Positions 1-6,669 of a stretch of DNA of 43,773 nt are shown one piece after another (positions within the stretch are counted from its first letter, which is position 1; every line of letters starts with the position of its first letter). The notes below the pieces were generated by a model, which did not search any database, was not told where the DNA came from, and saw only the letters and a list, made by a program, of their open reading frames with translations. This DNA comes from Luteitalea sp. (lineage in GTDB: Bacteria; Acidobacteriota; Vicinamibacteria; Vicinamibacterales; CAVVIG01), in assembly GCA_009380045.1 (NCBI GenBank), contig WHSN01000012.1, positions 1 through 43,773 on the forward strand, read 5' to 3'. A program made the translations under genes and the position numbers.

Positions 1-1213
1 CGTCCACCGCACGGCGCAACTCGGTGCCGATCTTCCGCTCGTCGTCCAATGCGGCCCGCTGGGCCACGAGCTGCGCCTGCAGCGCGTCCACCTTCTCCTG
101 CGCGGCGGCTGCCGCCTCGCGTGCAACCTCCAGGTCGGCGTGCAGCGCGGTGTTTCTGGCGGCGAGCACGGCGTCGGTCCGTCCCGCCTCGAGCCCGGCG
201 GCCCGCTCCGTGTCCAGCAGTACCTTCGCTTCTTCGGCCACACGCCGGAGATCGCGTCCCGTCGTGCGCTCCTCGGCGAGCCGGACCTGCGCCTCTTCGA
301 CGGCTCGACGCAAGTCTGCCGCCGCCGCGCGCTCGATCGCAACTTTGGCCGACGCGTCGTCGGCGCGTCGCCGCCATTCGGTGCTGGCTGCACGCTCGGC
401 GGCAAGGTCGACACCCGCATTCTCTGCCGATCGCCGCAGGTCCACGACCGCCTTTCGTTCGCATTCGAGCTGCGCGCGCAGGTCATCAGCGGCCTTGCGA
501 AGTTCGCCGACAGACCCCCGTTCAGCCGCCAGCGCAGTCTCCGCCTGTTCAGCGGCGCCGCGCAACCGGGCTAACGTCGTTCGCTCGGTACGCAGGCGCT
601 CTTCCCCTTCGACCTGTGCGTGCTGTGACCGTAAACCGGCCTCGCGCTCGAGAGCGGCGGCATGTTCGCTCGCCTGGCCGGCGACCAGGCGTAGGTCGGC
701 GATTGACGCGTGGGCCGCCTCCAGCTGCAGCTGGGCCTCGATGGCGGCATGCTCGAAGCGGCCCTGCTCGTCGGCGCCGCGCGCGACTTCAGCGTCGAGC
801 TGCGCACGTAAGGTCCGCAGGTCGTCTGCCGTGATGCCCTCCACGGCCGCCAGACGGTCCTGTGCCTGTTCGAGCGCCTGGCGCAAGTCCGCGGTGAGCG
901 CCCGTTCGTCATCGAGCGCGGCCTCGGCAGCGATGCGGGCGTCGGCGGCTGCGGCATCGGCCTGGAGCCTGGTCGCTACGCAGGCGCGCGACGCCGCGGC
1001 CAGCGCTTCCTCGCTCGCCGCCCGCGCCAGATTCAGGACCAGCTCCTCCAGCGACGCGCCACGGGAAGGATCGGCCAGCCCGGCCTCGAGCGCGGCGAGA
1101 CGCACGTCGATCGCCGCGCGCAGGGCATCGAGCTCCTGCTGCGCCGAATCGGAATGTCGGGGTTCCATGGAACGCGAGATCGACCTGTTGCGGGAGTCTG
1201 ACACGACGGCCAT
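1..1213 (-). CDS. Long coiled-coil protein (C-terminus beyond window)
   Basis: Reading the minus strand from ATG at 1213 gives an uninterrupted frame of at least 404 codons that leaves the window at base 2, so the C-terminal part is missing here. The protein is almost entirely Ala, Glu, Arg, Leu and Asp in heptad patterns, with no signal peptide, membrane segment or enzyme motif in the visible part. From about residue 209 a 21-residue unit with the core ER-x5-LRR-x3-EA-x4-LA recurs six or more times; 21 residues is three heptads, as expected of a continuous coiled coil. The function is unknown; a cytoplasmic scaffold or filament-like protein is an inference. ATG at 1168 (M-E-P-R-H) is an alternative start. 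Neither start has a clear Shine-Dalgarno, and a perfect palindrome touches the 1213 start. The gene is divergent from a PEGA protein. Confidence 0.75.
   Translation of the reverse strand, partial: MAVVSDSRNRSISRSMEPRHSDSAQQELDALRAAIDVRLAALEAGLADPSRGASLEELVLNLARAASEEALAAASRACVATRLQADAAAADARIAAEAALDDERALTADLRQALEQAQDRLAAVEGITADDLRTLRAQLDAEVARGADEQGRFEHAAIEAQLQLEAAHASIADLRLVAGQASEHAAALEREAGLRSQHAQVEGEERLRTERTTLARLRGAAEQAETALAAERGSVGELRKAADDLRAQLECERKAVVDLRRSAENAGVDLAAERAASTEWRRRADDASAKVAIERAAAADLRRAVEEAQVRLAEERTTGRDLRRVAEEAKVLLDTERAAGLEAGRTDAVLAARNTALHADLEVAREAAAAAQEKVDALQAQLVAQRAALDDERKIGTELRRAVD
212..589 (-). repeat. 63-bp in-frame tandem repeat in the coiled-coil gene
   Basis: Six consecutive 21-residue units are read on the minus strand starting at bases 589, 526, 463, 400, 337 and 274. 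They begin TERTTLAR, AERGSVGE, CERKAVVD, AERAASTE, IERAAAAD and EERTTGRD, and each continues with LR/RR and a hydrophobic-Ala tail. A seventh, degenerate unit follows. Codons differ among the copies, so the array looks old rather than freshly duplicated. Confidence 0.7.
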
Positions 1214-1250
1214 CGATCACTCTATCGGCTGCGAGCCGATAGAGTGATCG
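1214..1250. promoter_or_regulatory. Perfect 17-bp inverted repeat with 3-bp centre
   Basis: The arm CGATCACTCTATCGGCT at 1214-1230 is followed by GCG and its exact reverse complement at 1234-1250. It lies between the divergent coiled-coil gene (start 1213) and the PEGA gene (start 1287). There is no T-run on either side, so it does not look like an intrinsic terminator. It could be an operator for a dimeric regulator, or an RNA hairpin that hides the start of the minus-strand gene. Confidence 0.7.
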
Positions 1251-1286
1251 AGCCATCGCGATGATCACTTCGGAACATGTGCAGAA

Positions 1287-2594
1287 ATGCGCATGTCGCC
1301 GGCGGCCGCGCGGATATTTGTGCAGCATTCTCACCCCACTTTCCGCCCGTCCGGGATGGACGATCGGCACGCCCTTCTGGCGGCGGCGCAAGCTCTGCGG
1401 ACGTGGGTGTACGCGCGTCGGGCCATGTGGACCGACCTGCCGCTTCAGTTGCCGCCGATAGCTTCGCCCCTGCCAGCTCCACCCGTTCCCGCGGCGGACC
1501 ACCGGGTCGTCGAGCCGACCGTCGCCGTGGCGCCCGCGGCGCGCTCCGCGCCGCCGGTCCCGGAACCGTCACGCCACCTGGCTCCCGCAACGCCGCGGAC
1601 AACCGGCCGGCAGATCGCGAAGACCGGGAAGCGATCAATTTCTTTGAGCGACGCCTTCGCGTCGTTTGCCGACTGGTGGAGACCGATGGCGATCGCCGCC
1701 CTGGTTCTGACGCTCGTCGTCGGCCTGGGACTGTCCGTGCGCTGGTATTGGGCTGGGCTTGCTGCGGCGCCGACAACAGGCACCGTCCTTCTGGAAAGCT
1801 CGCCGGCCAACTCCCGGGTACTCGTGGATGGCAGAGAGCTTGGGGACACGCCGCTGAGGACAGAGCTCTCACCCGGGCGTCACACGGTCGAATTCCGCCG
1901 GCAGAAGGCCACTCGCAGCCTGGAAGTCGTCATCGTCGCCGGCCGGTCCACGGTCAGCCGGTTGGACTGGACGGCAAAGCGCACCGGCCGCCTCCAGGTG
2001 AGGTCCGATCCGGCGGGCGCCAGGGTGCTCGTCGACGGCGCGGTGCGCGGCGTCACTCCTCTCGACCTGGACGACGTGACAGTGGGGTCGCACGTTGTCG
2101 TGCTCGAAACGGCGAAAGGATCGGTCGGTCGCACCGTCACGGTGCACGAGAAGCAGATCGCCGAGCTTTCGGAATCGATCTACTCGGGGTGGGCGCATGT
2201 GTCCACACCCTTCGAGGTGGCCATCACCGAAGGTGGCGGTGAGCTGCGGCTCGACGAGCGGAACCTCATTCTGCTCAGCCCCGGCCTACACGCCCTGCAA
2301 TTCGAGAACGCCGCGCTCGGATACCGCGAGACGATCAAGACGGAAGTACAGCCGGGCGCCACCAGCTCGATCGCGATCGTCCCGCCCTTGTCGTCGATTT
2401 CGATTACCTCGACGGTCCCGGCGGAAGTGCAGATCGACGGTGAACGGGCCGGCGAGACGCCGATTGCCAATCGTGCGATCAAGATTGGCACGCGCGACAT
2501 CAGCCTCAGAGACGCGGCGGGATCCGAACGGACGATCACCGTCACGGTCACGACCAGGCCGATCACGGTGGATGTGGATTTCTCGAAGCCGTGA
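1287..2594 (+). CDS. PEGA-domain membrane protein
   Basis: This 435-residue protein has a Pro/Ala-rich N-terminal region (about 50-105), one strong membrane segment (about 133-156, IAALVLTLVVGLGLSV) and an exterior part of beta repeats. At least three PEGA-type units are visible: around 166-225 (SSPANSRVLVDG then GDTPL), 235-290 (SDPAGARVLVDG then GVTPL) and 372-430 (STVPAEVQIDG then GETPI). PEGA domains are small surface beta domains thought to bind cell-envelope or wall components. The topology is a short cytoplasmic head with exported PEGA repeats. Internal ATG 1356 (M-D-D-R-H) is an alternative start that removes 23 residues; neither start has a good ribosome site. The gene is divergent from the coiled-coil gene across the palindrome. 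The precise role is unknown. Confidence 0.8.
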   Translation: MRMSPAAARIFVQHSHPTFRPSGMDDRHALLAAAQALRTWVYARRAMWTDLPLQLPPIASPLPAPPVPAADHRVVEPTVAVAPAARSAPPVPEPSRHLAPATPRTTGRQIAKTGKRSISLSDAFASFADWWRPMAIAALVLTLVVGLGLSVRWYWAGLAAAPTTGTVLLESSPANSRVLVDGRELGDTPLRTELSPGRHTVEFRRQKATRSLEVVIVAGRSTVSRLDWTAKRTGRLQVRSDPAGARVLVDGAVRGVTPLDLDDVTVGSHVVVLETAKGSVGRTVTVHEKQIAELSESIYSGWAHVSTPFEVAITEGGGELRLDERNLILLSPGLHALQFENAALGYRETIKTEVQPGATSSIAIVPPLSSISITSTVPAEVQIDGERAGETPIANRAIKIGTRDISLRDAAGSERTITVTVTTRPITVDVDFSKP

Positions 2595-2910
2595 GGCCCT
2601 CACTCTATTTCTTGGCTGGCAGTGCCTCGCTCCGGGCATCGGGAGGCCGGCGCCCCTGACCTATTCCGTGGACGGTCCGGCAATTTCTTCACTGTGGCTG
2701 GCGGGGAGGCAACATCCGGCGGGCACTCCATCATCGCGTGGTTCGACGGCGAGAGCGGCTGGAATAGCCAGGGAAACTGACCCGTGAGCGTGGATCAAGC
2801 CTGCCGAACGGCCGAATCGCACCGGGGGGCGTCACCTGGTCCGCGCGGTGGGCCATAGCGTGTGGCTGGCCTCTGAATGCGGCACGTTACCTGCTAAGAT
2901 ATTCGCCATT
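2595..2910. other. Intergenic stretch, no gene seen
   Basis: These 316 bases between the PEGA gene and the cytochrome gene contain only short, unconvincing frames. The last 20 bases hold a likely promoter element for the cytochrome gene. I see no clear terminator or repeat. Confidence 0.5.
2892..2900 (+). promoter_or_regulatory. Extended -10 promoter of the cytochrome gene
   Basis: TGCTAAGAT matches an extended -10 (TGnTAAGAT). The -35 about 17 bp upstream (TCTGAA) is weak. The -10 ends only 10 bases before the ATG at 2911, and no Shine-Dalgarno precedes that ATG, so the mRNA would be nearly leaderless. Confidence 0.45.
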
Positions 2911-3357
2911 ATGAAGCTCACAGTGGCAGCAGCACTCCTCGGAGTGGCAACATTCGGGGCCTACGGCGTCGGCGGATCGCTTTCTGCCCAGGACGCGAAA
3001 TCGCAGTGGGACGGGGTCTACACGCAGGAGCAGGCGAAGCGGGGCGAAGGCGAGTATGCGCAGCATTGTGCGAGCTGCCATGGTCCCGACATGACCGGCG
3101 GCGAAATGGCGCCGGGCCTCGCCGGCGGTGAGTTCTCCTCGAACTGGAACGACCTCTCTCTCGGCGATTTGTTCGAACGGATGCGCATCTCGATGCCGCA
3201 GAACGCGCCGGGCAGCCTCAGCCGCGCGCAGAACGCAGATATCCTGGCTTTCATGCTGGCCAAGGGCAGCTACCCGGCCGGGCAGACGGAGCTGCCCAGC
3301 CAGACGGAAGTCCTCAACACCATCAAGTTCGTGTCGGCCAAGCCGGCCGCGCAATAA
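2911..3357 (+). CDS. Exported small c-type cytochrome
   Basis: This 148-residue protein starts at ATG 2911 with MKLTVAAALLG, followed by a signal peptide ending near residues 25-27 (LSAQD). The haem-binding motif is C53-A-S-C56-H57. Methionines 92 and 95 in RMRISMPQN are candidate sixth haem ligands. The fold fits the class I cytochrome c / cytochrome cbb3-subunit-like family (PF13442 type), acting in the periplasm as an electron carrier or as a subunit of a dehydrogenase. No partner enzyme is adjacent, so its donor and acceptor are unknown. An upstream in-frame start at 2848 exists but would put 21 non-signal-like residues before the signal peptide, so I prefer 2911. Confidence 0.85.
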   Translation: MKLTVAAALLGVATFGAYGVGGSLSAQDAKSQWDGVYTQEQAKRGEGEYAQHCASCHGPDMTGGEMAPGLAGGEFSSNWNDLSLGDLFERMRISMPQNAPGSLSRAQNADILAFMLAKGSYPAGQTELPSQTEVLNTIKFVSAKPAAQ

Positions 3358-3360
3358 CGT

Positions 3361-3458
3361 CGAGCATTCCCACCGAGCACGATTCACCACAGAGCGTTCT
3401 GAGATCACAAGGCAGGAATCCTCCCTGAGCTCCTGGGGTTCTGTGGTGAGCATGCTCG
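3361..3458. repeat. Imperfect inverted repeat between convergent genes (CCACAGA type)
   Basis: CGAGCAT at 3361-3367 pairs with ATGCTCG at 3452-3458, and CACCACAGA at 3385-3393 pairs exactly with TCTGTGGTG at 3440-3448. The intervening bases are less matched. The element fills almost the whole gap between the convergent cytochrome and cyclodeaminase genes, so it may act as a two-way terminator or be a dispersed repeat. There is no T-run. Confidence 0.65.
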
Positions 3459-3497
3459 AGCGTGCCCGACCGTATCAGCTCCGCCGCAGGTCGCACG

Positions 3498-4748
3498 CTA
3501 CCGCGTCGAACGCAGGCGCTGGGCCAGGCGATGCAGAAAAAGGCCGACGTCGGTCACGATTCCGATCGTCTGCGACGACCCGCGATCGGCCAGCTTGGTG
3601 ACGACTGCCGGGTTGATGTCGACACATACCATCTTCACCCACGACGGCAGCATGTTCCCGACGCCGATGCCGTGCAACATCGTGGAAAGCGCGAGCACGA
3701 GCTTCACATCCTGCAATGCCGCGGCATAGCGATCCTGCGCGAGGCGCAGATCCATGAGCGTGTCGGGCAGTGGGCCGTCGTCGCGAATGCTGCCGGCCAG
3801 CACGACGTCCACGTTGTGGCGAATGCATTCGTACATGACGCCCGACGTCAGGACGCCCTGATCGACTGCCGCCTTCAGCCCGCCGGCGCGGCAGATGGTG
3901 TTGATGGCGCGCATGTGATGGCGGTGGCCCCCCTCGATGGCTTTCCCGGTATTGAGATCGACACCGAGCGAGGTGCCGAACAGCGCCTGCTCGACGTCGT
4001 GCACGGCGATGGCGTTGCCGGCGAGAAGCACGTCGACGAAACCGGCGCGAATCAGCTCCTGGAAGTAGATCGCCCCACCGGTGTGCACCACCACCGGTCC
4101 GGCGACGAAGGCGATACGCGCACCTGCCGCCTTCATTTCCTGCATCATCGTCGCGATACGCGACACGCCCACTTCGACGCGTCGCTCGGACGAGATTTCG
4201 TTGGTCATGAACGCGAAACCGCGGCGATCGCGCTCCTGGAACTCGGGGATCACCCGGATGCCGTTCACGCCGCACACGACCCGCTCGCCGGCACGGACGT
4301 CGCGCAGCTTGCGGCACAGCGCCAGGCCGCCTTCGACAACCACCACCGCGTCCATGCGTTGCCGCTCGACCTCGACCCACTGCCCGGCCAGCCGTACCAT
4401 CGTGCGGTGATTGGTGGTCGAGTAGAAGTCGTCCGGAACGCAGCCGTCCCGGTCGGCGATTCTGACCAGGGCATCGTGCTGATCGGCGAGGCGGCAGCCG
4501 AGCGCCACCAGCTCCTCGAGCACCTGCTTCAGCGTCTGCTCGGTCGGCGCCGAGATCCGCATCGCGATCGATGATGGCTGGTCGTTGCTGCGGCCGATGT
4601 CGAAGCGGAGCACGTCGAAGGAGGCGTCGTTCTTCACGACCGTGTCGAACACCACGTTCAGGATCTGCGAGTCGATGAGATGCCCCTCGGCTTCAACCAC
4701 CTCGCTGTGCTCGGCCGGAGCGGACGTCGGCCTGGCGCTCTTCGCCAT
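3498..4748 (-). CDS. Archaeal-type ornithine cyclodeaminase / LOR-SDH domain protein (TIGR00300-like)
   Basis: This 416-residue protein has the layout of the TIGR00300 / LOR-SDH bifunctional-domain family. The N-terminal part (about 15-120) is the small domain seen with these proteins (EVVEAEGHLIDSQILN, then FDVLRFDIG). The rest is a nucleotide-binding region with GPVVVHTGGA, LAGNAIAVHDVE, GRHHHMRAIN-like (GGHRHHMRAIN) and VDINPAVVTKL. An archaeal member of this family has been shown to be an ornithine cyclodeaminase (ornithine to proline plus ammonia), and a related domain forms the C-terminus of cyanobacterial AgrE/ArgZ. The substrate here is therefore probably ornithine, but that is family inference. 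Its ATG lies one base after the stop of the homoserine dehydrogenase gene (TGACATG), so the two are co-transcribed and probably translationally coupled. Confidence 0.7.
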   Translation of the reverse strand: MAKSARPTSAPAEHSEVVEAEGHLIDSQILNVVFDTVVKNDASFDVLRFDIGRSNDQPSSIAMRISAPTEQTLKQVLEELVALGCRLADQHDALVRIADRDGCVPDDFYSTTNHRTMVRLAGQWVEVERQRMDAVVVVEGGLALCRKLRDVRAGERVVCGVNGIRVIPEFQERDRRGFAFMTNEISSERRVEVGVSRIATMMQEMKAAGARIAFVAGPVVVHTGGAIYFQELIRAGFVDVLLAGNAIAVHDVEQALFGTSLGVDLNTGKAIEGGHRHHMRAINTICRAGGLKAAVDQGVLTSGVMYECIRHNVDVVLAGSIRDDGPLPDTLMDLRLAQDRYAAALQDVKLVLALSTMLHGIGVGNMLPSWVKMVCVDINPAVVTKLADRGSSQTIGIVTDVGLFLHRLAQRLRSTR

Positions 4749-4749
4749 G

Positions 4750-6009
4750 TCAGGAGAAGATCGGCAGCGCCAGCGGCGGCTGCACGTGATAGTCGCTCCT
4801 GGCCACCTCGGCCAGCGCGCGGTCGAGGACCGACTCCGGGCACTCTTCCAGAGTCGTGACGAACGGCAGCCGATCCTTCCGGAACTTGGGAAGCTGGAGG
4901 ACGCCTTCGATGTTGATGCCGAACTTGGCGTAGGCGGCGGTGATCTGCGACAGGATCCCCGGCTTGTCGTTGACGGTGAAGCGGACGTAGTGCGGCGCGA
5001 CGAAGTCGCCGCTCACCTGATGGAAGGCGGTCCGCGGCGCGTCCGCGGGACCGGCGTCACCGCGAGCCGCAACCGAGAGGACGTCGGAGACAACGGCGAC
5101 GGCGGTCGGTGAGCCGCCGGCGCCGGAACCGGAGAACGAAGTCTCGCCGCCGAAGATTCCGCGGACGGTGACCAGGTTCTGACTGCCCTCGATGCGGCCG
5201 AATGCCGAAGAGAGCGGCACCAGCGCGGGGCGCACGGTCGCGAACACCGCGCCGCTGTCCTCGGCCGAGGCTCGTGCGATCTGTCTGATGGTGCAGCCCA
5301 ATTCGCGGGCGTACTCGAAGTCGACCGGCTCGATCGGCCTGATCGACTTGGTCACGATGTCGGCGACGCGAACCGGGCGGCGGAGTCCGACGGCCGCGAT
5401 GATCGCGAGCTTCGCGGCGGCGTCGGCGCCGTCGACATCCTCGCTCGGGTCGGCCTCGGCGTAGCCGGCGCGCTGCGCTTCGATCAACGCGTCGGCGAAC
5501 GAGATCGCGTCCGACTGCATGCGGCTGAGGATGTAGGCGCAGGTGCCATTCAGAATCCCGCGCACCTCCACCAGCCGGTCGCCGGCAAGCCCCTCCTGCA
5601 GGGCGCGCAGCACCGGGATGCCGCCGGCCACCGACGCCTCGAACCGAACCTCGAGTCCGCGTGATCGCGCCAGATCGATGAGCTCGGTGCCATGGTGCGC
5701 CATCAATTGCTTGTTGGCGGTGACGACCGATTTTCCTCCGAGCAGGGCCGCTTTCGCCCATTCGAACGCCGGATGAATTCCGCCAACCACTTCGATCACG
5801 ATGTCGGTGTCCGAAGCCAGGATCTCGTCGGCCGAGTCGGTCCAGCACACCGACGCCGGAACCCAGTCAACGCGCTTCTGCTCGACGTTGCGATTGAAGA
5901 TGTGCGTCAGCCGGACCTGAGGCACTTCGCCGCTGCACAGGATGCGCGCGACCGATTGCCCCACGGTACCGAAACCGAGCAGGGCGACCCGTGAACTGTC
6001 GGATGCCAC
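4750..6009 (-). CDS. hom: Homoserine dehydrogenase with ACT domain
   Basis: This enzyme reduces aspartate semialdehyde to homoserine with NAD(P)H, on the shared path to threonine, methionine and isoleucine. I start it at GTG 6009 because AGGAGA lies 5-10 bases upstream; the longer frame to 6168 reads through repeats. It gives 419 residues. The Rossmann motif GFGTVG is at 12-17, and the conserved VVTANKQLMA carries the catalytic-region lysine at about 100. EADPSEDVDGADAAAKL is the substrate-binding stretch, and a C-terminal ACT domain (about 340-419, RFTVNDKPGILSQI) is typical of feedback control by an amino acid. It is followed immediately by the TIGR00300-like gene. A repeat-rich leader precedes it. 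Confidence 0.92.
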   Translation of the reverse strand: MASDSSRVALLGFGTVGQSVARILCSGEVPQVRLTHIFNRNVEQKRVDWVPASVCWTDSADEILASDTDIVIEVVGGIHPAFEWAKAALLGGKSVVTANKQLMAHHGTELIDLARSRGLEVRFEASVAGGIPVLRALQEGLAGDRLVEVRGILNGTCAYILSRMQSDAISFADALIEAQRAGYAEADPSEDVDGADAAAKLAIIAAVGLRRPVRVADIVTKSIRPIEPVDFEYARELGCTIRQIARASAEDSGAVFATVRPALVPLSSAFGRIEGSQNLVTVRGIFGGETSFSGSGAGGSPTAVAVVSDVLSVAARGDAGPADAPRTAFHQVSGDFVAPHYVRFTVNDKPGILSQITAAYAKFGINIEGVLQLPKFRKDRLPFVTTLEECPESVLDRALAEVARSDYHVQPPLALPIFS

Positions 6010-6023
6010 GTATTCTCCTCGTC

Positions 6024-6176
6024 GTTGGTCGTTGGTCGTTGGTCGTTGGTGCGGGGGCGTCTCGGATGTCGCCGGTATCGCGTCCCTGGTCATAGGGTGG
6101 TCGTAAGACCTGACCAGGACCGACACACAAGCAACGACTATCACCGATGACCAATGACCGTCGACCAATGACCAAA
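6024..6176. repeat. Inverted repeat with 7-bp tandem units (GTTGGTC / GACCAAT)
   Basis: On the plus strand GTTGGTC occurs at 6024-6030, 6031-6037 and 6038-6044, with a partial fourth copy. About 100 bases on, the complementary unit GACCAAT/A occurs at 6149-6155, 6163-6169 and 6170-6176. The arms could pair imperfectly around a roughly 100-base loop. The left arm ends 15 bases before the hom GTG, so it lies in the hom leader. Confidence 0.7.
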
Positions 6177-6181
6177 GGATT

Positions 6182-6334
6182 CTACACGCCGTACCCGTAG
6201 CCCGCTTCCTCGAGCATCCGCTCCTCGGGTTCCACCTTCACCTCACGCCGTTCAGGCGCCGGCTCCGGATCTGCCGCCGGTTCCGGCCCGGGGCCCTTGT
6301 CCTCGCTCTTGCCTGGGCTAGCGTCCTGCTTCAT
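6182..6334 (-). CDS. Small acidic Pro/Glu-rich protein, 50 residues
   Basis: ATG 6334 is preceded by a very strong ribosome site (GAGGAGGAAA, 6 bases upstream) and opens a 50-residue frame. The frame starts M-K-Q-D-A and ends EERMLEEAGYGYGV. The protein is rich in Pro, Glu, Lys and Asp and probably disordered, with no membrane segment. I do not recognise a family. The longer frame from 6589 is rejected because its first 85 codons cross a terminator and have no ribosome site. It is followed by hom on the same strand across the 7-bp repeat element. Confidence 0.6.
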   Translation of the reverse strand: MKQDASPGKSEDKGPGPEPAADPEPAPERREVKVEPEERMLEEAGYGYGV

Positions 6335-6383
6335 GGCTGTTTCCTCCTCGTCAGGCTTGTTTCGCCGCCAACTGGATGCCGCT

Positions 6384-6426
6384 GAAAAAGCAAAAGGGCC
6401 ATCTCCCTGCAGTGGGTGATGGCCCT
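6384..6426 (-). terminator. Intrinsic terminator on the minus strand
   Basis: On the minus strand AGGGCCATC (6426-6418) pairs with GATGGCCCT (6403-6395) as a 9-bp stem around a 14-base loop. It is followed by TTTTGCTTTTT (6394-6384). This is the best intrinsic terminator in the window. It lies upstream of the small acidic gene, so it must end a separate minus-strand transcript that starts above 6430. Confidence 0.75.
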
Positions 6427-6458
6427 CGTGGAATCGCGTCGTGCTCGTCCCGGCTACA

Positions 6459-6605
6459 TCACCCTGTGAACAGCCCCGGCGTCGGCAGCAGCAGGCTGCC
6501 GATGGCAAGAAGGAGGATGTTGCCCGGAAGGTACGGAGCTGCGGGAGACACGACACCTCTGCCGGCGAAACCAGCGGAAGATGCGGCACCCCTCACAACC
6601 AACAT
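6459..6605 (-). CDS. Candidate small membrane peptide, 48 residues
   Basis: ATG 6605 opens a 48-codon minus-strand frame ending at TGA 6461-6459. It encodes MLVVRGAASSAG at the start and a hydrophobic C-terminal half, GNILLLAIGSLLLPTPGLF. The main support is positional: a strong minus-strand terminator lies 33 bases downstream and no other gene could use it. AGGAC sits right before the ATG, closer than usual for a ribosome site. A TTGACT at about 6638-6643 could be a -35, but I see no good -10. An untranslated small RNA ending at the same terminator is an equal alternative. Confidence 0.3.
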   Translation of the reverse strand: MLVVRGAASSAGFAGRGVVSPAAPYLPGNILLLAIGSLLLPTPGLFTG

Positions 6606-6669
6606 GTCCTACTACGAGAACACAGCCTCAGGGCCGAAGTCAAATCGTCGTCCCCCGTAGACTACCGGC

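Noticed and set aside
24-1247. A 407-codon plus-strand open frame, Ser/Ala/Arg-rich
   Set aside because: It is the complement of the coiled-coil gene, whose minus-strand frame has clear 21-residue heptad repeats; the plus-strand product has no domain and a composition typical of a shadow frame.
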